Assembly: GCF_009910705.1 (NCBI RefSeq)
Contig: NZ_JAAAXJ010000003.1
Coordinates: 434,001-498,000, forward strand
Direction: 5' to 3'
DNA: 64,000 bases
Origin: Microvirga arsenatis
GTDB taxonomy: Bacteria > Pseudomonadota > Alphaproteobacteria > Rhizobiales > Beijerinckiaceae
Positions 54,956 to 63,070 of this stretch are shown piece by piece (the stretch's first letter is position 1; the number at the start of each line of letters is the position of its first letter). The position numbers and the translations under genes were made by a program. The notes beneath the pieces were generated by a model, which was not told the DNA's origin, ran no database searches, and was given only the letters and a program-made list of their open reading frames with translations.

Positions 54956-56551
54956 TTGTCGCTTCGCCTTCACTTCTATGGTGCCGCCCGGACCGTGACC
55001 GGCTCCTGCTTTCTGCTTGAGACGGACGCCGCCCGTATCCTAATCGATTGCGGAATGTTCCAAGGCTCAAAGACTGAGCGGGAGCTCAACTACCAGCACT
55101 TCCCCTTCCGCGCGGCCGGCATCGATGCGCTCTGCCTCACCCATGCGCATATCGACCATAGCGGCCTTGTACCGAAGCTGGTGAAGGCTGGCTTCGACGG
55201 TCCGATCTATGCAACGGGCGGCACGGCCGACCTCGCCTCGATCATGCTTCCGGATTCCGGCTACATCCAGGAGATGGAGGTCGATCAGCTGAACCGGCGC
55301 AACAGCCGACGCGGGCGGGATAGGGTGTCCCCGATCTACACGGAGGAGGACGCCATCGCGTCTCTCAGGCAGTTCCGCCCCGTGGCTTACGGCCAATGGC
55401 AGGATGTGGCTCCCGGCTTCCGAGCCCGCTACTGGAACGCCGGACATCTCTTGGGCTCGGCCTCTATCGAGATGGAGGTGACGTCCAGCGATACCGAAAG
55501 ACCGACCCGCCTCCTGTTCTCCGGCGATATCGGCCCGGATCAGAAGCTCCTACAGCCCGATCCGGACGGACCGCACGACCTCGATTACGTGATCCTTGAA
55601 TCGACCTATGGCGACACCGACCGGGCCGGCACCACCATCGAGCGCCGACGGCGGGTGCTGCGGGACGAGGTGCGGGGCGCGATGCGCCCGAGCGGGGTTC
55701 TGCTCATACCGTCCTTCGCGGTGGAGCGAACGCAGGAACTGCTCGTCGACCTCATGGAGCTGATGGAAGCGGGCGAGCTGCCGGATATTCCCATCTTCAT
55801 CGACTCTCCGCTCGCCTCGAAGGCCAGCACCATCTTCAAGCGACATGCCGGAGAGCTCAGGAACGGCGGCGACCTGGTGCAGGCGCTTGAGTCTCGATGG
55901 GTGCGCTTCACGGAAACAGTCGAGCAGAGCAAATCCATCGACCGCATCCACAGCTTCCACATTATCATCGCAGCCAGCGGCATGTGCGAGGCGGGCCGGA
56001 TCCGGCACCACCTGAAGGCGTGGCTCTGGAAGGACGAGGCGACTGTCCTCTTCGTTGGCTTCCAGGCGCAGGGCACCCTTGGGCGGATTCTTCAGGACGG
56101 TGCGTCGAAGGTCCGGATCCATGGCGAGGAGATCAAGGTCCGCGCACGGATGAAGACGCTCGACCTCTACTCAGGTCATGCGGACGGGCCGGAGCTGAAG
56201 ACGTGGCTTTCCGAGCGCCTCCCCGTTCGCCGGGGCGTTTTCCTAGTCCACGGAGAGGATCCGGCCTTGAAAGCGTTGCAAGCGTCACTGGATGAGGTGG
56301 AGCAGGCGCCGGATGCGCTCATCCCCGAGATTGACGATCTCTACGATCTGAGCGGCGCGCGCCCCGTGCGCATGGACCGCCCCGAACCGCGGCTGTCTGG
56401 CTCAAGCGCCGGACACCGGGACTGGCACAATGACTACGCGGAGCTGCTTCTCGACATCAACGGGGCCATTGAGGCCGCCGCTGACAGAAAGGCGAAGGGG
56501 GTCATCATCCGGCGTATCAGGGATGCCTTGAAAAACGGCTACAAGGAGTAA
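54956..56551 (+). CDS. Metallo-beta-lactamase fold protein with beta-CASP domain
   Basis: The 531-residue protein belongs to the beta-CASP group of RNA/DNA-processing nucleases. It has LTHAHIDHSGLVPKL as the metal-binding HxHxDH motif near residue 60, YWNAGHLLGSAS, LFSGDIGPD near 180 (metal Asp), then the beta-CASP insert and the late YSGHADGPELKTWL (His). The enzyme probably cleaves RNA. The TTG start is chosen because AGGAGG lies five bases before it; a GTG at 54911 has no such site. A FixK-like box lies upstream. Confidence 0.88.
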   Translation: MSLRLHFYGAARTVTGSCFLLETDAARILIDCGMFQGSKTERELNYQHFPFRAAGIDALCLTHAHIDHSGLVPKLVKAGFDGPIYATGGTADLASIMLPDSGYIQEMEVDQLNRRNSRRGRDRVSPIYTEEDAIASLRQFRPVAYGQWQDVAPGFRARYWNAGHLLGSASIEMEVTSSDTERPTRLLFSGDIGPDQKLLQPDPDGPHDLDYVILESTYGDTDRAGTTIERRRRVLRDEVRGAMRPSGVLLIPSFAVERTQELLVDLMELMEAGELPDIPIFIDSPLASKASTIFKRHAGELRNGGDLVQALESRWVRFTETVEQSKSIDRIHSFHIIIAASGMCEAGRIRHHLKAWLWKDEATVLFVGFQAQGTLGRILQDGASKVRIHGEEIKVRARMKTLDLYSGHADGPELKTWLSERLPVRRGVFLVHGEDPALKALQASLDEVEQAPDALIPEIDDLYDLSGARPVRMDRPEPRLSGSSAGHRDWHNDYAELLLDINGAIEAAADRKAKGVIIRRIRDALKNGYKE

Positions 56552-56586
56552 AGCCTGCCATCTTTCCCGTTCCGGTCCGGCCCGAT

Positions 56587-56600
56587 TTGATCGGGATCAA
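56587..56600. promoter_or_regulatory. Perfect FixK/FNR box before the 135-aa gene and cytochrome c
   Basis: TTGATCGGGATCAA is an exact palindromic FNR/FixK site. Its centre lies 87 nt before the start at 56681, the same placement as the other boxes of the island. Confidence 0.8.
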
Positions 56601-56680
56601 GGCTGTCGGGGGCCGTGCCTCTAAGCTTTGCCACAATGGCGAGGTTCGCTTGAGACGCGCCCTGAACCTGGGAGGGAGAC

Positions 56681-57088
56681 ATGCTCTACCACATTACGCT
56701 TCATCTGGCCCGCAGCAGGGAGTTTCCGGAGGGCAGCCCGCGCTACGGCTACGAAATCACCGCGCCTCTCGATGCCCAGGGGCATCTGAACCAGGAGGAG
56801 TGGGCGGACAAGCGGGCCTATTGCCGGGTTCGCCGCTTCTGGGCCGGTGCGGGGGAGCAGCATGGTATTCTGGTCCACCGCCCAGGTGGGGCCGGCGGGG
56901 CAACCTGGATGATCGATTACAACCAGGGTCATCCGGGTGATGAGGAGGCAGGCTATCGCCTCCACCAGCATCGCTTCGCTGAAGGTGAATACATCACCAT
57001 CCAGGTTGACGACGAGAAGCCCCATACCTTCCAGGTGGTCTCCGTGAAGCTGGCCGAGCCTGCCAGAGCAGAGGGGCACCGACAATGA
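56681..57088 (+). CDS. Hypothetical protein, co-transcribed with a cytochrome c
   Basis: The 135-residue soluble protein (MLYHITLHLARSREFPEGSP...) contains YEITAPLDAQGHLNQEEWAD and DDEKPHTFQVVSVKL. I recognise it as a conserved-looking protein from stress gene sets of this group but know no function. GGGAGGGAG precedes the ATG. Its stop overlaps the cytochrome c start by 4 nt, so both are made together, and the exact FixK/FNR box upstream suggests both are induced at low oxygen. Confidence 0.8.
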   Translation: MLYHITLHLARSREFPEGSPRYGYEITAPLDAQGHLNQEEWADKRAYCRVRRFWAGAGEQHGILVHRPGGAGGATWMIDYNQGHPGDEEAGYRLHQHRFAEGEYITIQVDDEKPHTFQVVSVKLAEPARAEGHRQ

Positions 57089-57402
57089 AGCGGCTCGCTC
57101 TCCTTTGCACCGCACTGGCCCTTGGCTCATCGGCCGTGATGGCCCAATCGGGACGCGTGCAGCGCGGGCTCACCTTTGCGCAGACCAACTGCTCCCAATG
57201 CCATGCCATCGGCCACTTCGGCGACAGCCCCATTCCCGAGGCGCCGCCGTTCCGAACGCTTCATACCCTTTATCCGATTGAGGGCTTGGCCGAGGCTTTC
57301 GCCGAGGGCATCACCACGGGTCATCCCTCGATGCCTCAGTTCGAGCTCGATCCGGCCCAAATTAATGATCTGCTCGCCTACCTGCAATCCATCCAGGGAT
57401 AG
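57085..57402 (+). CDS. Small class I cytochrome c
   Basis: The 105-residue exported protein has a signal peptide (cleavage after VMA, about residue 20). One haem-binding motif CSQCH lies near residue 36, and the methionine ligand is probably in HPSMPQFEL near 80. The ending INDLLAYLQSIQG is the usual C-terminal helix. It carries single electrons in the periplasm. It overlaps the upstream gene, sharing its FixK/FNR box. The ccdA gene of the backbone (16287) would help its maturation. Confidence 0.93.
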   Translation: MKRLALLCTALALGSSAVMAQSGRVQRGLTFAQTNCSQCHAIGHFGDSPIPEAPPFRTLHTLYPIEGLAEAFAEGITTGHPSMPQFELDPAQINDLLAYLQSIQG

Positions 57403-57497
57403 GGTGAGAACTTGAGGTTACTAAAAAAGTTGTCGTAGACGAGGCGCCGGTGCCAGTATGAACCACCTGAAAACCAGCAGTCCGTAGGGAGGAAAAC

Positions 57498-57797
57498 ATG
57501 TCGAGACCACCTGGAGGGCGCCGCCCCAGCGATCCTTTGAAGGCGGCAGAGGCGGCCTTCAAGAAGGTGACAACAAAGGCCGACGACTTCCGCCTGGAGC
57601 GCGACGGCGACAATCTTGTGCTGACCTTCACACCCGACGGACGCGTCTACAACTTCGCAATCGACGGGGATCGGCTCTCGGAGCCCTCCGTGTCGCCTGC
57701 CCAGGTGAATGCCGCCGATTACGCGGACGACGAGGTCCGCGGGACCGCATCCGGGCTTGCCAAGCTCGCCCTTACAGGTTCACCCCCGCAGATGTAG
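57498..57797 (+). CDS. Hypothetical 99-residue protein
   Basis: The protein (MSRPPGGRRPSDPLKAAEAA...) has a basic, Pro-rich start, a helical AEAAFKKVTTKADDF stretch and a beta-rich part (FRLERDGDNLVLTFTPDGRV). There is no signal peptide. AGGGAGGAAAAC precedes the ATG. No family is known to me; the codon pattern supports coding. It follows the cytochrome by about 95 nt. Confidence 0.7.
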   Translation: MSRPPGGRRPSDPLKAAEAAFKKVTTKADDFRLERDGDNLVLTFTPDGRVYNFAIDGDRLSEPSVSPAQVNAADYADDEVRGTASGLAKLALTGSPPQM

Positions 57798-57858
57798 GTG
57801 CCGCAACCCATATAGTGGCATCCGGTCGGCGGAGTGGTCCAAGGGTGGGGGAACTCCG

Positions 57859-57969
57859 ATGATGCACGGCATGAGCTGGGGCATGGGCGGGATGAATCTG
57901 ATCGCGCTTCTCGTCCTCATCCTGGTTGTCCTGAGGATTGCCGCGCTTGTGAAATACCTGCTGAAGTGA
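57859..57969 (+). CDS. 36-residue hydrophobic membrane peptide
   Basis: A short frame begins MMHGMSWGMGGMNLIALLVL and continues through one membrane segment to the basic end KYLLK. The Met/Gly-rich start and a single helix resemble small SHOCT-less membrane peptides found next to metal or stress genes. GGTGGGGGAAC before the ATG is a possible ribosome-binding site. A start three bases later is equally good. The function is unknown. Confidence 0.6.
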   Translation: MMHGMSWGMGGMNLIALLVLILVVLRIAALVKYLLK

Positions 57970-58075
57970 CGTCACAGTGCGGACGGGCCATTGCCCGTCC
58001 CACCGGCACTCATGGGCTCACGGCTCGGGGCGTGTCGAGCCCGTCCTAAGCGAACCCTCTGCCTGGGTTCAATAG

Positions 58076-58773
58076 TCAGCGACTATCCCGGCTGTCGCCG
58101 TTGTCGTCATCATCATCGTCGCCGGACCCGCCGGGCATCATGGCACCGCCCGGGCTCATCATTCCCGGACCCATTCCTTGCCCCTTCATGCCGCAGCCGC
58201 CCATCCGGACGAGGACCTGCAATCGTCGCTTCTGAGCCTCGTCGAGCGTGGCGTAGAGCGGCGAGGCGGCATCCGCGAGCCTGCGCATGGCCTCCGATCC
58301 CTGGCTCATCCGGTCAGCCATGGCGCGGAGCAGGCCAACCGGGTCGGTCGCCATCATTCCAAGGGCCTGGCGCATGGCCTGCATGTGGCTAGCGTGGAGA
58401 GTGGCAAGGTTCCGGATCGCGGTCTCGACGGGTGGCCACAGCTTTTCCTGATCGGCTGAGAGCTTCAGACCGGCTTGGATCGCGGCGATGTGGGCGTCGA
58501 TGAAGGCGCTCATGTCCTCGGGCGAGAACCGGCCTATCATGCCCCGGCCGGGGCCGCCCATCCTGGCGCGCCGGGCATGCCCTGGCCCTGCATCATCTGC
58601 CCCATCGGCATTCGTGCCCCGGGCTGGGCCGTTGGCGTTTGGGTCTGTGCGGGAGGCGTCGCCTGGGCTTGTGCAACGGAGGCCCCGCCGGGATGGTGTT
58701 GGTCACCGGAAGTTTGAGCCAGAGTGGGGCCGGTGACGGCGATCAGAATGGCGGCGACAAGGTATGTCTTCAT
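58076..58773 (-). pseudogene. Spy/CpxP-like gene with a frameshift
   Basis: The first frame (58773 downward) encodes a signal peptide (MKTYLVAAILIAVTGPTLAQ) and a Gln/Pro/Met-rich linker. A shift near 58,565 is needed to join the main helical domain (MIGRFSPEDMSAFIDAHIAA, LKLSADQEKLWPPVETAIRN, LDEAQKRRLQVLVRM), which carries two L(S/D)xxQ-type motifs. A Met/Gly-rich and acidic tail ends the protein. Without the shift each half lacks either export or function. It is related to the intact backbone gene at 7249-7848. Confidence 0.7.
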
Positions 58774-58928
58774 GGCAGGCTCTCCAAGTTGAAACCGGTC
58801 ACTCGCATCAGGAAGCATCCGCGGTGCGCGCTTCACTCAAAGGCGGTGGGCGCCACCCAGGACTGCCATGCTTCCGTTGTCTCAATCACTGCCACTGCAC
58901 GGTGGCCTCCGGGCTGACGTCGAGCCGC

Positions 58929-59387
58929 CTAGAGACGCGCGGCCTGCATGGCGTGGCTGGCCCGGCTGTCGTGGTCATGCGGGCCCGGCTCGATGGGGCC
59001 GAAGTCGCCCCGCAGCGCCTTAAGCGCATACCGCTCCGTCTCGATCTCGTGGGCGGTGCGGAAGCCGAGCCGCCGCAGGATCGGCAGAGGTGGGCACCAG
59101 CCCTGCACCGCGTGCTGGAACAGGAAGGCGGTCACCAGAGCCGGCAGGGCGAGCCAGTGCTTGTCCAAGGTCGCCCCGAGCATCACGCCGGTGAAGGCCA
59201 GGGTCGAGGCGTTGGCCTCCAAGGTCCGTTCGACATCCCACTCCTGATCGAGCTCGTGCAGCCGGCGGTCGATCCCCTCGGGATGGGCCGCATGCCAGCG
59301 GACGCTCTCGGCAATCTGCATCTTGATCTGACGGTTGATTTCCTGGCTGGTGTGCCTGGGAACGCGGTCGACGGTGCCTGCAACCAT
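58929..59387 (-). CDS. Small membrane protein of the DUF2892/YgaP-like type
   Basis: The 152-residue protein has a helical N-terminal part (RVPRHTSQEINRQIKMQIAE, HELDQEWDVERTLEANASTL). A hydrophobic hairpin follows (LAFTGVMLGATLDKHWLALP, ALVTAFLFQHAVQGWCPPLP), then the conserved LRRLGFRTAHEIETERYALK. The WCPPLPILRRLGFRT part is like the YgaP/DUF2892 membrane domain that accompanies rhodaneses. It is divergent from the bigR-like gene and probably shares its operator region, so a role in sulfur stress is likely by position. Confidence 0.75.
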   Translation of the reverse strand: MVAGTVDRVPRHTSQEINRQIKMQIAESVRWHAAHPEGIDRRLHELDQEWDVERTLEANASTLAFTGVMLGATLDKHWLALPALVTAFLFQHAVQGWCPPLPILRRLGFRTAHEIETERYALKALRGDFGPIEPGPHDHDSRASHAMQAARL

Positions 59388-59468
59388 GGTTCAGCTTCCT
59401 GCAACAACAGGGGCAACGGGGCGTTGGCGGGCCGGTTCCACACGGTGGGCTGGGCTGCATGCCCGCCC

Positions 59469-59496
59469 TTGCATATCCATGAGAATATGCTAAATT
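59469..59496 (+). promoter_or_regulatory. Promoter and palindromic operator of the bigR-like gene
   Basis: TTGCAT (59469-59474) and TAAATT (59491-59496) are 16 nt apart, as in a promoter. The inverted repeat GCATAT (59471-59476) and ATATGC (59485-59490) fills this space. BigR-type repressors bind AT-rich palindromes in their own promoter, so this is the likely autorepression site. Confidence 0.65.
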
Positions 59497-59525
59497 AGAT
59501 AAACCTCATGAACGTAGGTGCGCCT

Positions 59526-59861
59526 ATGCCCGCTGTGGAACTCGACCTCGAAACATTCGAACAGAAGGCGACCGAGGTTGCCGATGTCCTGCGGGCGCTC
59601 GCCAACGAGCGCCGGCTGATGATCCTGTGCAAGCTGGTCGAATGGGGCGAGGCCAACGTCACCACGCTCACCGAGGCGGTGGGGCTGTCGCAATCGGCCC
59701 TGTCGCAGCACCTCGCCAAGATGCGCGACGAGGGCATCGTCGCCACCCGGCGCGAAAGCCAGACGATCTGGTACCGCATCGCCGATCCCCGCGTCGAGCA
59801 ACTCTTCGCTACGCTCTACGAGCTCTATTGCAAGCCAGCCAAGGCCAGCAAGTCCCGCTGA
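59526..59861 (+). CDS. bigR: ArsR/SmtB-family repressor, BigR/SqrR-like
   Basis: The 111-residue repressor has a winged helix-turn-helix (VTTLTEAVGLSQSALSQHLA and MRDEGIVATRRESQTIWYRI). Two cysteines stand in LMILCKLVEWG and LYELYCKPAK, at the positions that in BigR and SqrR form a disulfide or polysulfide bridge and release the DNA. It probably senses persulfide and frees the operon genes. ATG 59526 has a better ribosome-binding site (GTAGGTG) than ATG 59508, which would leave almost no leader behind the predicted promoter. Confidence 0.85.
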   Translation: MPAVELDLETFEQKATEVADVLRALANERRLMILCKLVEWGEANVTTLTEAVGLSQSALSQHLAKMRDEGIVATRRESQTIWYRIADPRVEQLFATLYELYCKPAKASKSR

Positions 59862-59873
59862 TCGGAGGTCGCC

Positions 59874-60299
59874 ATGGAAAACTTCACTCCCGTGTCCGCG
59901 CTTATCGGCGGCCTGATGATCGGCGCATCTGCCGCCCTGTTCCTGGTGCTGAACGGGCGCGTCGCGGGCATCAGCGGCATCCTTGGCGGGCTGCTTCATC
60001 CGGCCCGCATCGAGATCGGCTGGCGCCTGGCGTTTCTCGCCGGCCTGTTCATTGCGCCGCTAGTCTATGCCGCCGTTGGCGGCGCGCTGCCGCCCGTGGA
60101 ACTCGATGGCTCCCTGCCACTCGTGATCCTGGCGGGGCTGATCGTCGGCTTCGGGACGCGGCTGGGGGCGGGCTGCACCAGCGGCCACGGCGTCTGCGGC
60201 ATCGGCCGCGGCTCGCCGCGCTCGCTCGCGGCCACCGCCGTGTTCATGATCACGGCCATCGCCACCGTGTTCGTCACCCGTCACCTCATCGGGATGTAA
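59874..60299 (+). CDS. YeeE/YedE family membrane protein (first half)
   Basis: The 141-residue protein has about four membrane segments and the signature LGAGCTSGHGVCGIGRGSPR, with two cysteines that are thought to guide sulfur species. YeeE/TsuA of bacteria imports thiosulfate; the two-gene split form (PmpA/PmpB type) lies beside bigR in several proteobacteria. It begins 12 nt behind the repressor gene and its partner follows 3 nt behind, so the two halves are made together. Confidence 0.9.
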   Translation: MENFTPVSALIGGLMIGASAALFLVLNGRVAGISGILGGLLHPARIEIGWRLAFLAGLFIAPLVYAAVGGALPPVELDGSLPLVILAGLIVGFGTRLGAGCTSGHGVCGIGRGSPRSLAATAVFMITAIATVFVTRHLIGM

Positions 60300-60302
60300 G
60301 CC

Positions 60303-60761
60303 ATGCCCCTGATCGTTTCCGCCTTCGCGTCGGGGCTCCTGTTCGGCCTCGGGCTGATCGTCTCGCAGATGGTCAACCCGGCCAAGGTGCTCGGCTTCCT
60401 CGATATCTTCGGCGCCTGGGACCCAAGCCTCGCCCTCGTGATGGGCGGCGCCGTCGCGGTGTCGACGCTGGGCTATCTCATCGCCAAACGTCGCGGCGTG
60501 CCCGTGCTGGCGCCGCGCCTGGAGATCCCGACGCGGCGCGACCTCGATCCGCGCCTGATCGGCGGGGCCGCCCTGTTCGGCATCGGCTGGGGCCTCGTTG
60601 GCCTGTGCCCTGGACCGGCCCTGGTCGGCATGACCTTCGGCCCGTGGCCCGTGTTCGTGTTCGTCGCCGCGATGATCGTCGGCATGGCGGTCTTCCGCCT
60701 CGTGCCCGCCGACTGGCCGCAGGTCACCTTCCGGCGCGAAGCCCCGCGCGTGGATGGCTGA
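60303..60761 (+). CDS. YeeE/YedE family membrane protein (second half, DUF6691-like)
   Basis: The 152-residue protein begins PLIVSAFASGLLFGLGLIVS and QMVNPAKVLGFLDIFGAWDP, with four membrane segments and GLCPGPALVGM as its conserved cysteine motif near residue 105. It completes the transporter together with the preceding gene. The likely cargo is thiosulfate or another sulfane sulfur compound, by analogy to TsuA; the direction is not known. Confidence 0.9.
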   Translation: MPLIVSAFASGLLFGLGLIVSQMVNPAKVLGFLDIFGAWDPSLALVMGGAVAVSTLGYLIAKRRGVPVLAPRLEIPTRRDLDPRLIGGAALFGIGWGLVGLCPGPALVGMTFGPWPVFVFVAAMIVGMAVFRLVPADWPQVTFRREAPRVDG

Positions 60762-60828
60762 AGCCCAAAAAGCCGGCCATCCCAGATTTCAAACGCTGCG
60801 TCATTTCTTGAAGACAGGAGCAAGCATC

Positions 60829-61740
60829 ATGACCGCCCAGACGTCATCGCCCTTGCACGGCCGCCCCATCGTGAAGGGGTTCTACGAGAAGCGCACCGGC
60901 AGCGTGCAGTACGTGGTCGCCGATCCCGAGACGAAGAGGTGCGCCATCATCGACCCGGTGCTCGACTTCGATCCGAAGTCCGGGGCGACCGCCACGATCC
61001 AGGCCGACGAACTCCTCGCCCACATCGCGCGTGAGGGTTACACCCTCGAATGGATCCTCGACACGCATCCCCATGCCGATCACTTCTCGGCGGCCGGCTA
61101 CCTCAAGGACAAGACCGGCGTGCCCACCGCCATCGGCGAGAAGGTGGTCGAGGTGCAGAAGCTCTGGAAGAGCCTCTACAACTGGCCCGACACCTTCCCG
61201 ACGGATGGATCGCAATGGGACCGGCTGTTTGCCGACGGTGAGCGCTTCAGGATCGGCAACCTGGACGTGGAGGTGATGTTCACGCCTGGCCACACGCTGG
61301 CGTCCATCGCCTACGTCGTCGGTGACGCCGCCTTCATCCACGACACGATCTTCATGCCTGACAGCGGCACCGCCCGCGCCGACTTCCCCGGCGGCTCCGC
61401 CAAGGCGCTGTGGCAGAGCATCCAGCGCATCATGGCCTTGCCGGAGGAGATGCGCCTGTTCACGGGGCACGACTACCAGCCGGGCGGGCGCGAGGCGCAG
61501 TGGGAGAGCACGGTCGGGCAGCAGCGGCGCGAGAACAAGCACCTGGTGAAGGCGAAGACGGAGGAGGAGTTCGTGGCGTTGCGCGAAGCGCGCGACCGTG
61601 AGCTGCCGATGCCCAAGCTCATCCTGCACTCGCTGCAGGTCAACATCCGCGGCGGGCGCCTGCCGGAACCGGAGGGCAACGGCAAGCGCTACCTCAAGAT
61701 CCCCCTCGACGCGCTCGACGGCGCCCCCTGGGACGAATGA
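60829..61740 (+). CDS. blh: MBL-fold persulfide dioxygenase-like protein (Blh)
   Basis: The 303-residue metallohydrolase fold shows ILDTHPHADHFSAAGYLKDK near residue 75 (iron-binding HxHxDH), FTPGHTLASIAYVVGD near 150 and HDTIFMPDSGTARADFPGGS near 175, and the later LFTGHDYQPGGREAQWEST. This is the pattern of ETHE1/Blh-type sulfur dioxygenases that oxidise glutathione persulfide to sulfite. Blh is the standard partner of bigR. The frame opens 75 nt upstream, but ATG 60829 follows ACAGGAG. Confidence 0.92.
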   Translation: MTAQTSSPLHGRPIVKGFYEKRTGSVQYVVADPETKRCAIIDPVLDFDPKSGATATIQADELLAHIAREGYTLEWILDTHPHADHFSAAGYLKDKTGVPTAIGEKVVEVQKLWKSLYNWPDTFPTDGSQWDRLFADGERFRIGNLDVEVMFTPGHTLASIAYVVGDAAFIHDTIFMPDSGTARADFPGGSAKALWQSIQRIMALPEEMRLFTGHDYQPGGREAQWESTVGQQRRENKHLVKAKTEEEFVALREARDRELPMPKLILHSLQVNIRGGRLPEPEGNGKRYLKIPLDALDGAPWDE

Positions 61741-61751
61741 AGGAGACGATC

Positions 61752-62138
61752 ATGACGAAGACGGCAAAGGACCTCGTGGCCGAGGCCAACCAGACGGTTG
61801 AGACCCTGTCGGCCGAGGAAGCCTTAAAGCTCGTGGGCGACCCCGGCGTGGTGCTGGTGGACGTCAGGGAAGGCGAGGAGTTGCAGAAGACCGGCAAGGT
61901 TCAGGGAGCAGTGCACGTGCCCCGCGGCTTCCTGGAATTCCAGGCCGATCCCGCCAGCGCCTCGCATAAGCCGGAGCTGGGCGGCGGCAAGCGCTTGGTT
62001 CTCTACTGCGCATCCGGAAACCGGTCGGCGCTGGGGGCAAAGGCCCTGACAGAAATGGGCATCGGAAACGTGTCGCATGTGGCGGGCGGCTTCGCGGCCC
62101 TCCAGCAGGCGGGCGCGCCCATCGAAGAGGGCCGCTAA
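61752..62138 (+). CDS. Rhodanese-like sulfurtransferase
   Basis: The 128-residue single-domain rhodanese carries the active-site loop LYCASGNRSALGA, in which the Cys takes up the sulfur; VVLVDVREGEELQKTGKVQG and AVHVPRGFLEF are standard family stretches. It should pass sulfane sulfur between thiols, feeding or draining the dioxygenase next to it. AAGGAG lies before ATG 61752; the longer reading from 61737 overlaps the upstream stop. Confidence 0.92.
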   Translation: MTKTAKDLVAEANQTVETLSAEEALKLVGDPGVVLVDVREGEELQKTGKVQGAVHVPRGFLEFQADPASASHKPELGGGKRLVLYCASGNRSALGAKALTEMGIGNVSHVAGGFAALQQAGAPIEEGR

Positions 62139-62156
62139 GCCATGCTGACCGGTCGC

Positions 62157-62853
62157 TCAGCCTCGGTGCTCACGCACTTGCCGGGCGATGCGGTTCAGAT
62201 GATGGTCGTGGATCCCGAAGCCTTCCAGGCCATGGATGGTGTCGAAGAGGTAGTCCCGGCAGGAGCCCAGTGCCCCGCAGGCGGTGGCTATCACCCGGGC
62301 CGTGTCGGCCTCCGAAGCGGGCCGGACGTAGTTCGGGGCCTTGCGCTTGATCGTGAAGGCGATGGCGAACGTGTCTTCGGGCAGATCGGGACCGTGCAGC
62401 GCTCACCCAGCGCGGCACGTAGGCGCCCGTCACCATCTCGCGCCGCCAGACCAGTTCAAGCTCGGCCTCCGCTTCGGCGCGGGCGATGCGGAAGGCCACG
62501 CCCCGGCAGGAACCGCCGCTGTCGAGCCCCAGCACCAGGCCCGGGGCGTCCGGGGTGCCGCGCCCGATGGGCGTGGACAGGCAGAACTCCCGGTGCCAGC
62601 CCCGGATCAGGACCGGCTTCTGCTCGGTATGGTGGAAGGCCGGGTTCCAGATCAGGGAGCCGTAGCCGAACAGCCAGACCTCGCCCGGCGCGGGCTGCGC
62701 GGCCAGGGTCGCCTGGAGGGATGCATGCCGCTCGGCATCGCTCAGCACAGGCAGATTGGTCCCGGAGCGGGCGATCATCTCATGCACGAAGCCATCCCGG
62801 AGGGTTTCCTGGGTCAAGCGATGGGACCGCTTCGGCGCGGCAGATCCTTTCAT
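62157..62853 (-). pseudogene. ChaC-like gamma-glutamylcyclotransferase gene with a frameshift
   Basis: The first part (from ATG 62853) reads VWLFGYGSLIWNPAFHHTEQ, RGWHREFCLSTPIGRGTPDA and EMVTGAYVPRWV, typical of ChaC enzymes that cleave glutathione to 5-oxoproline and Cys-Gly. A shift near 62,400 follows. The other frame continues FAIAFTIKRKAPNYVRPASE, SCRDYLFDTIHGLEGFGIHD and HHLNRIARQVREH to a TGA at 62157. The gene is therefore broken in this sequence. It runs opposite to the sulfur operon. Confidence 0.8.
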
Positions 62854-63070
62854 TCCAATCTCCACTGGGTCGGCACTCGCGTGGCCGTGGGGGCCAATTC
62901 CCTTCGGCTCTCTGCATACCTTGGGTGGGGATGTAAGTCTTGGGGTGGCGGGATGTTCATGCCGGCGGCGCATGGCAGCATCACACATGCTGCGCCTGCT
63001 CCGCGATCAGGCAGCCGGCTGCAGCCAGCCATCGGCTCGATCAAGTGACGCCCGGTCGAGCGTCGGGGAG

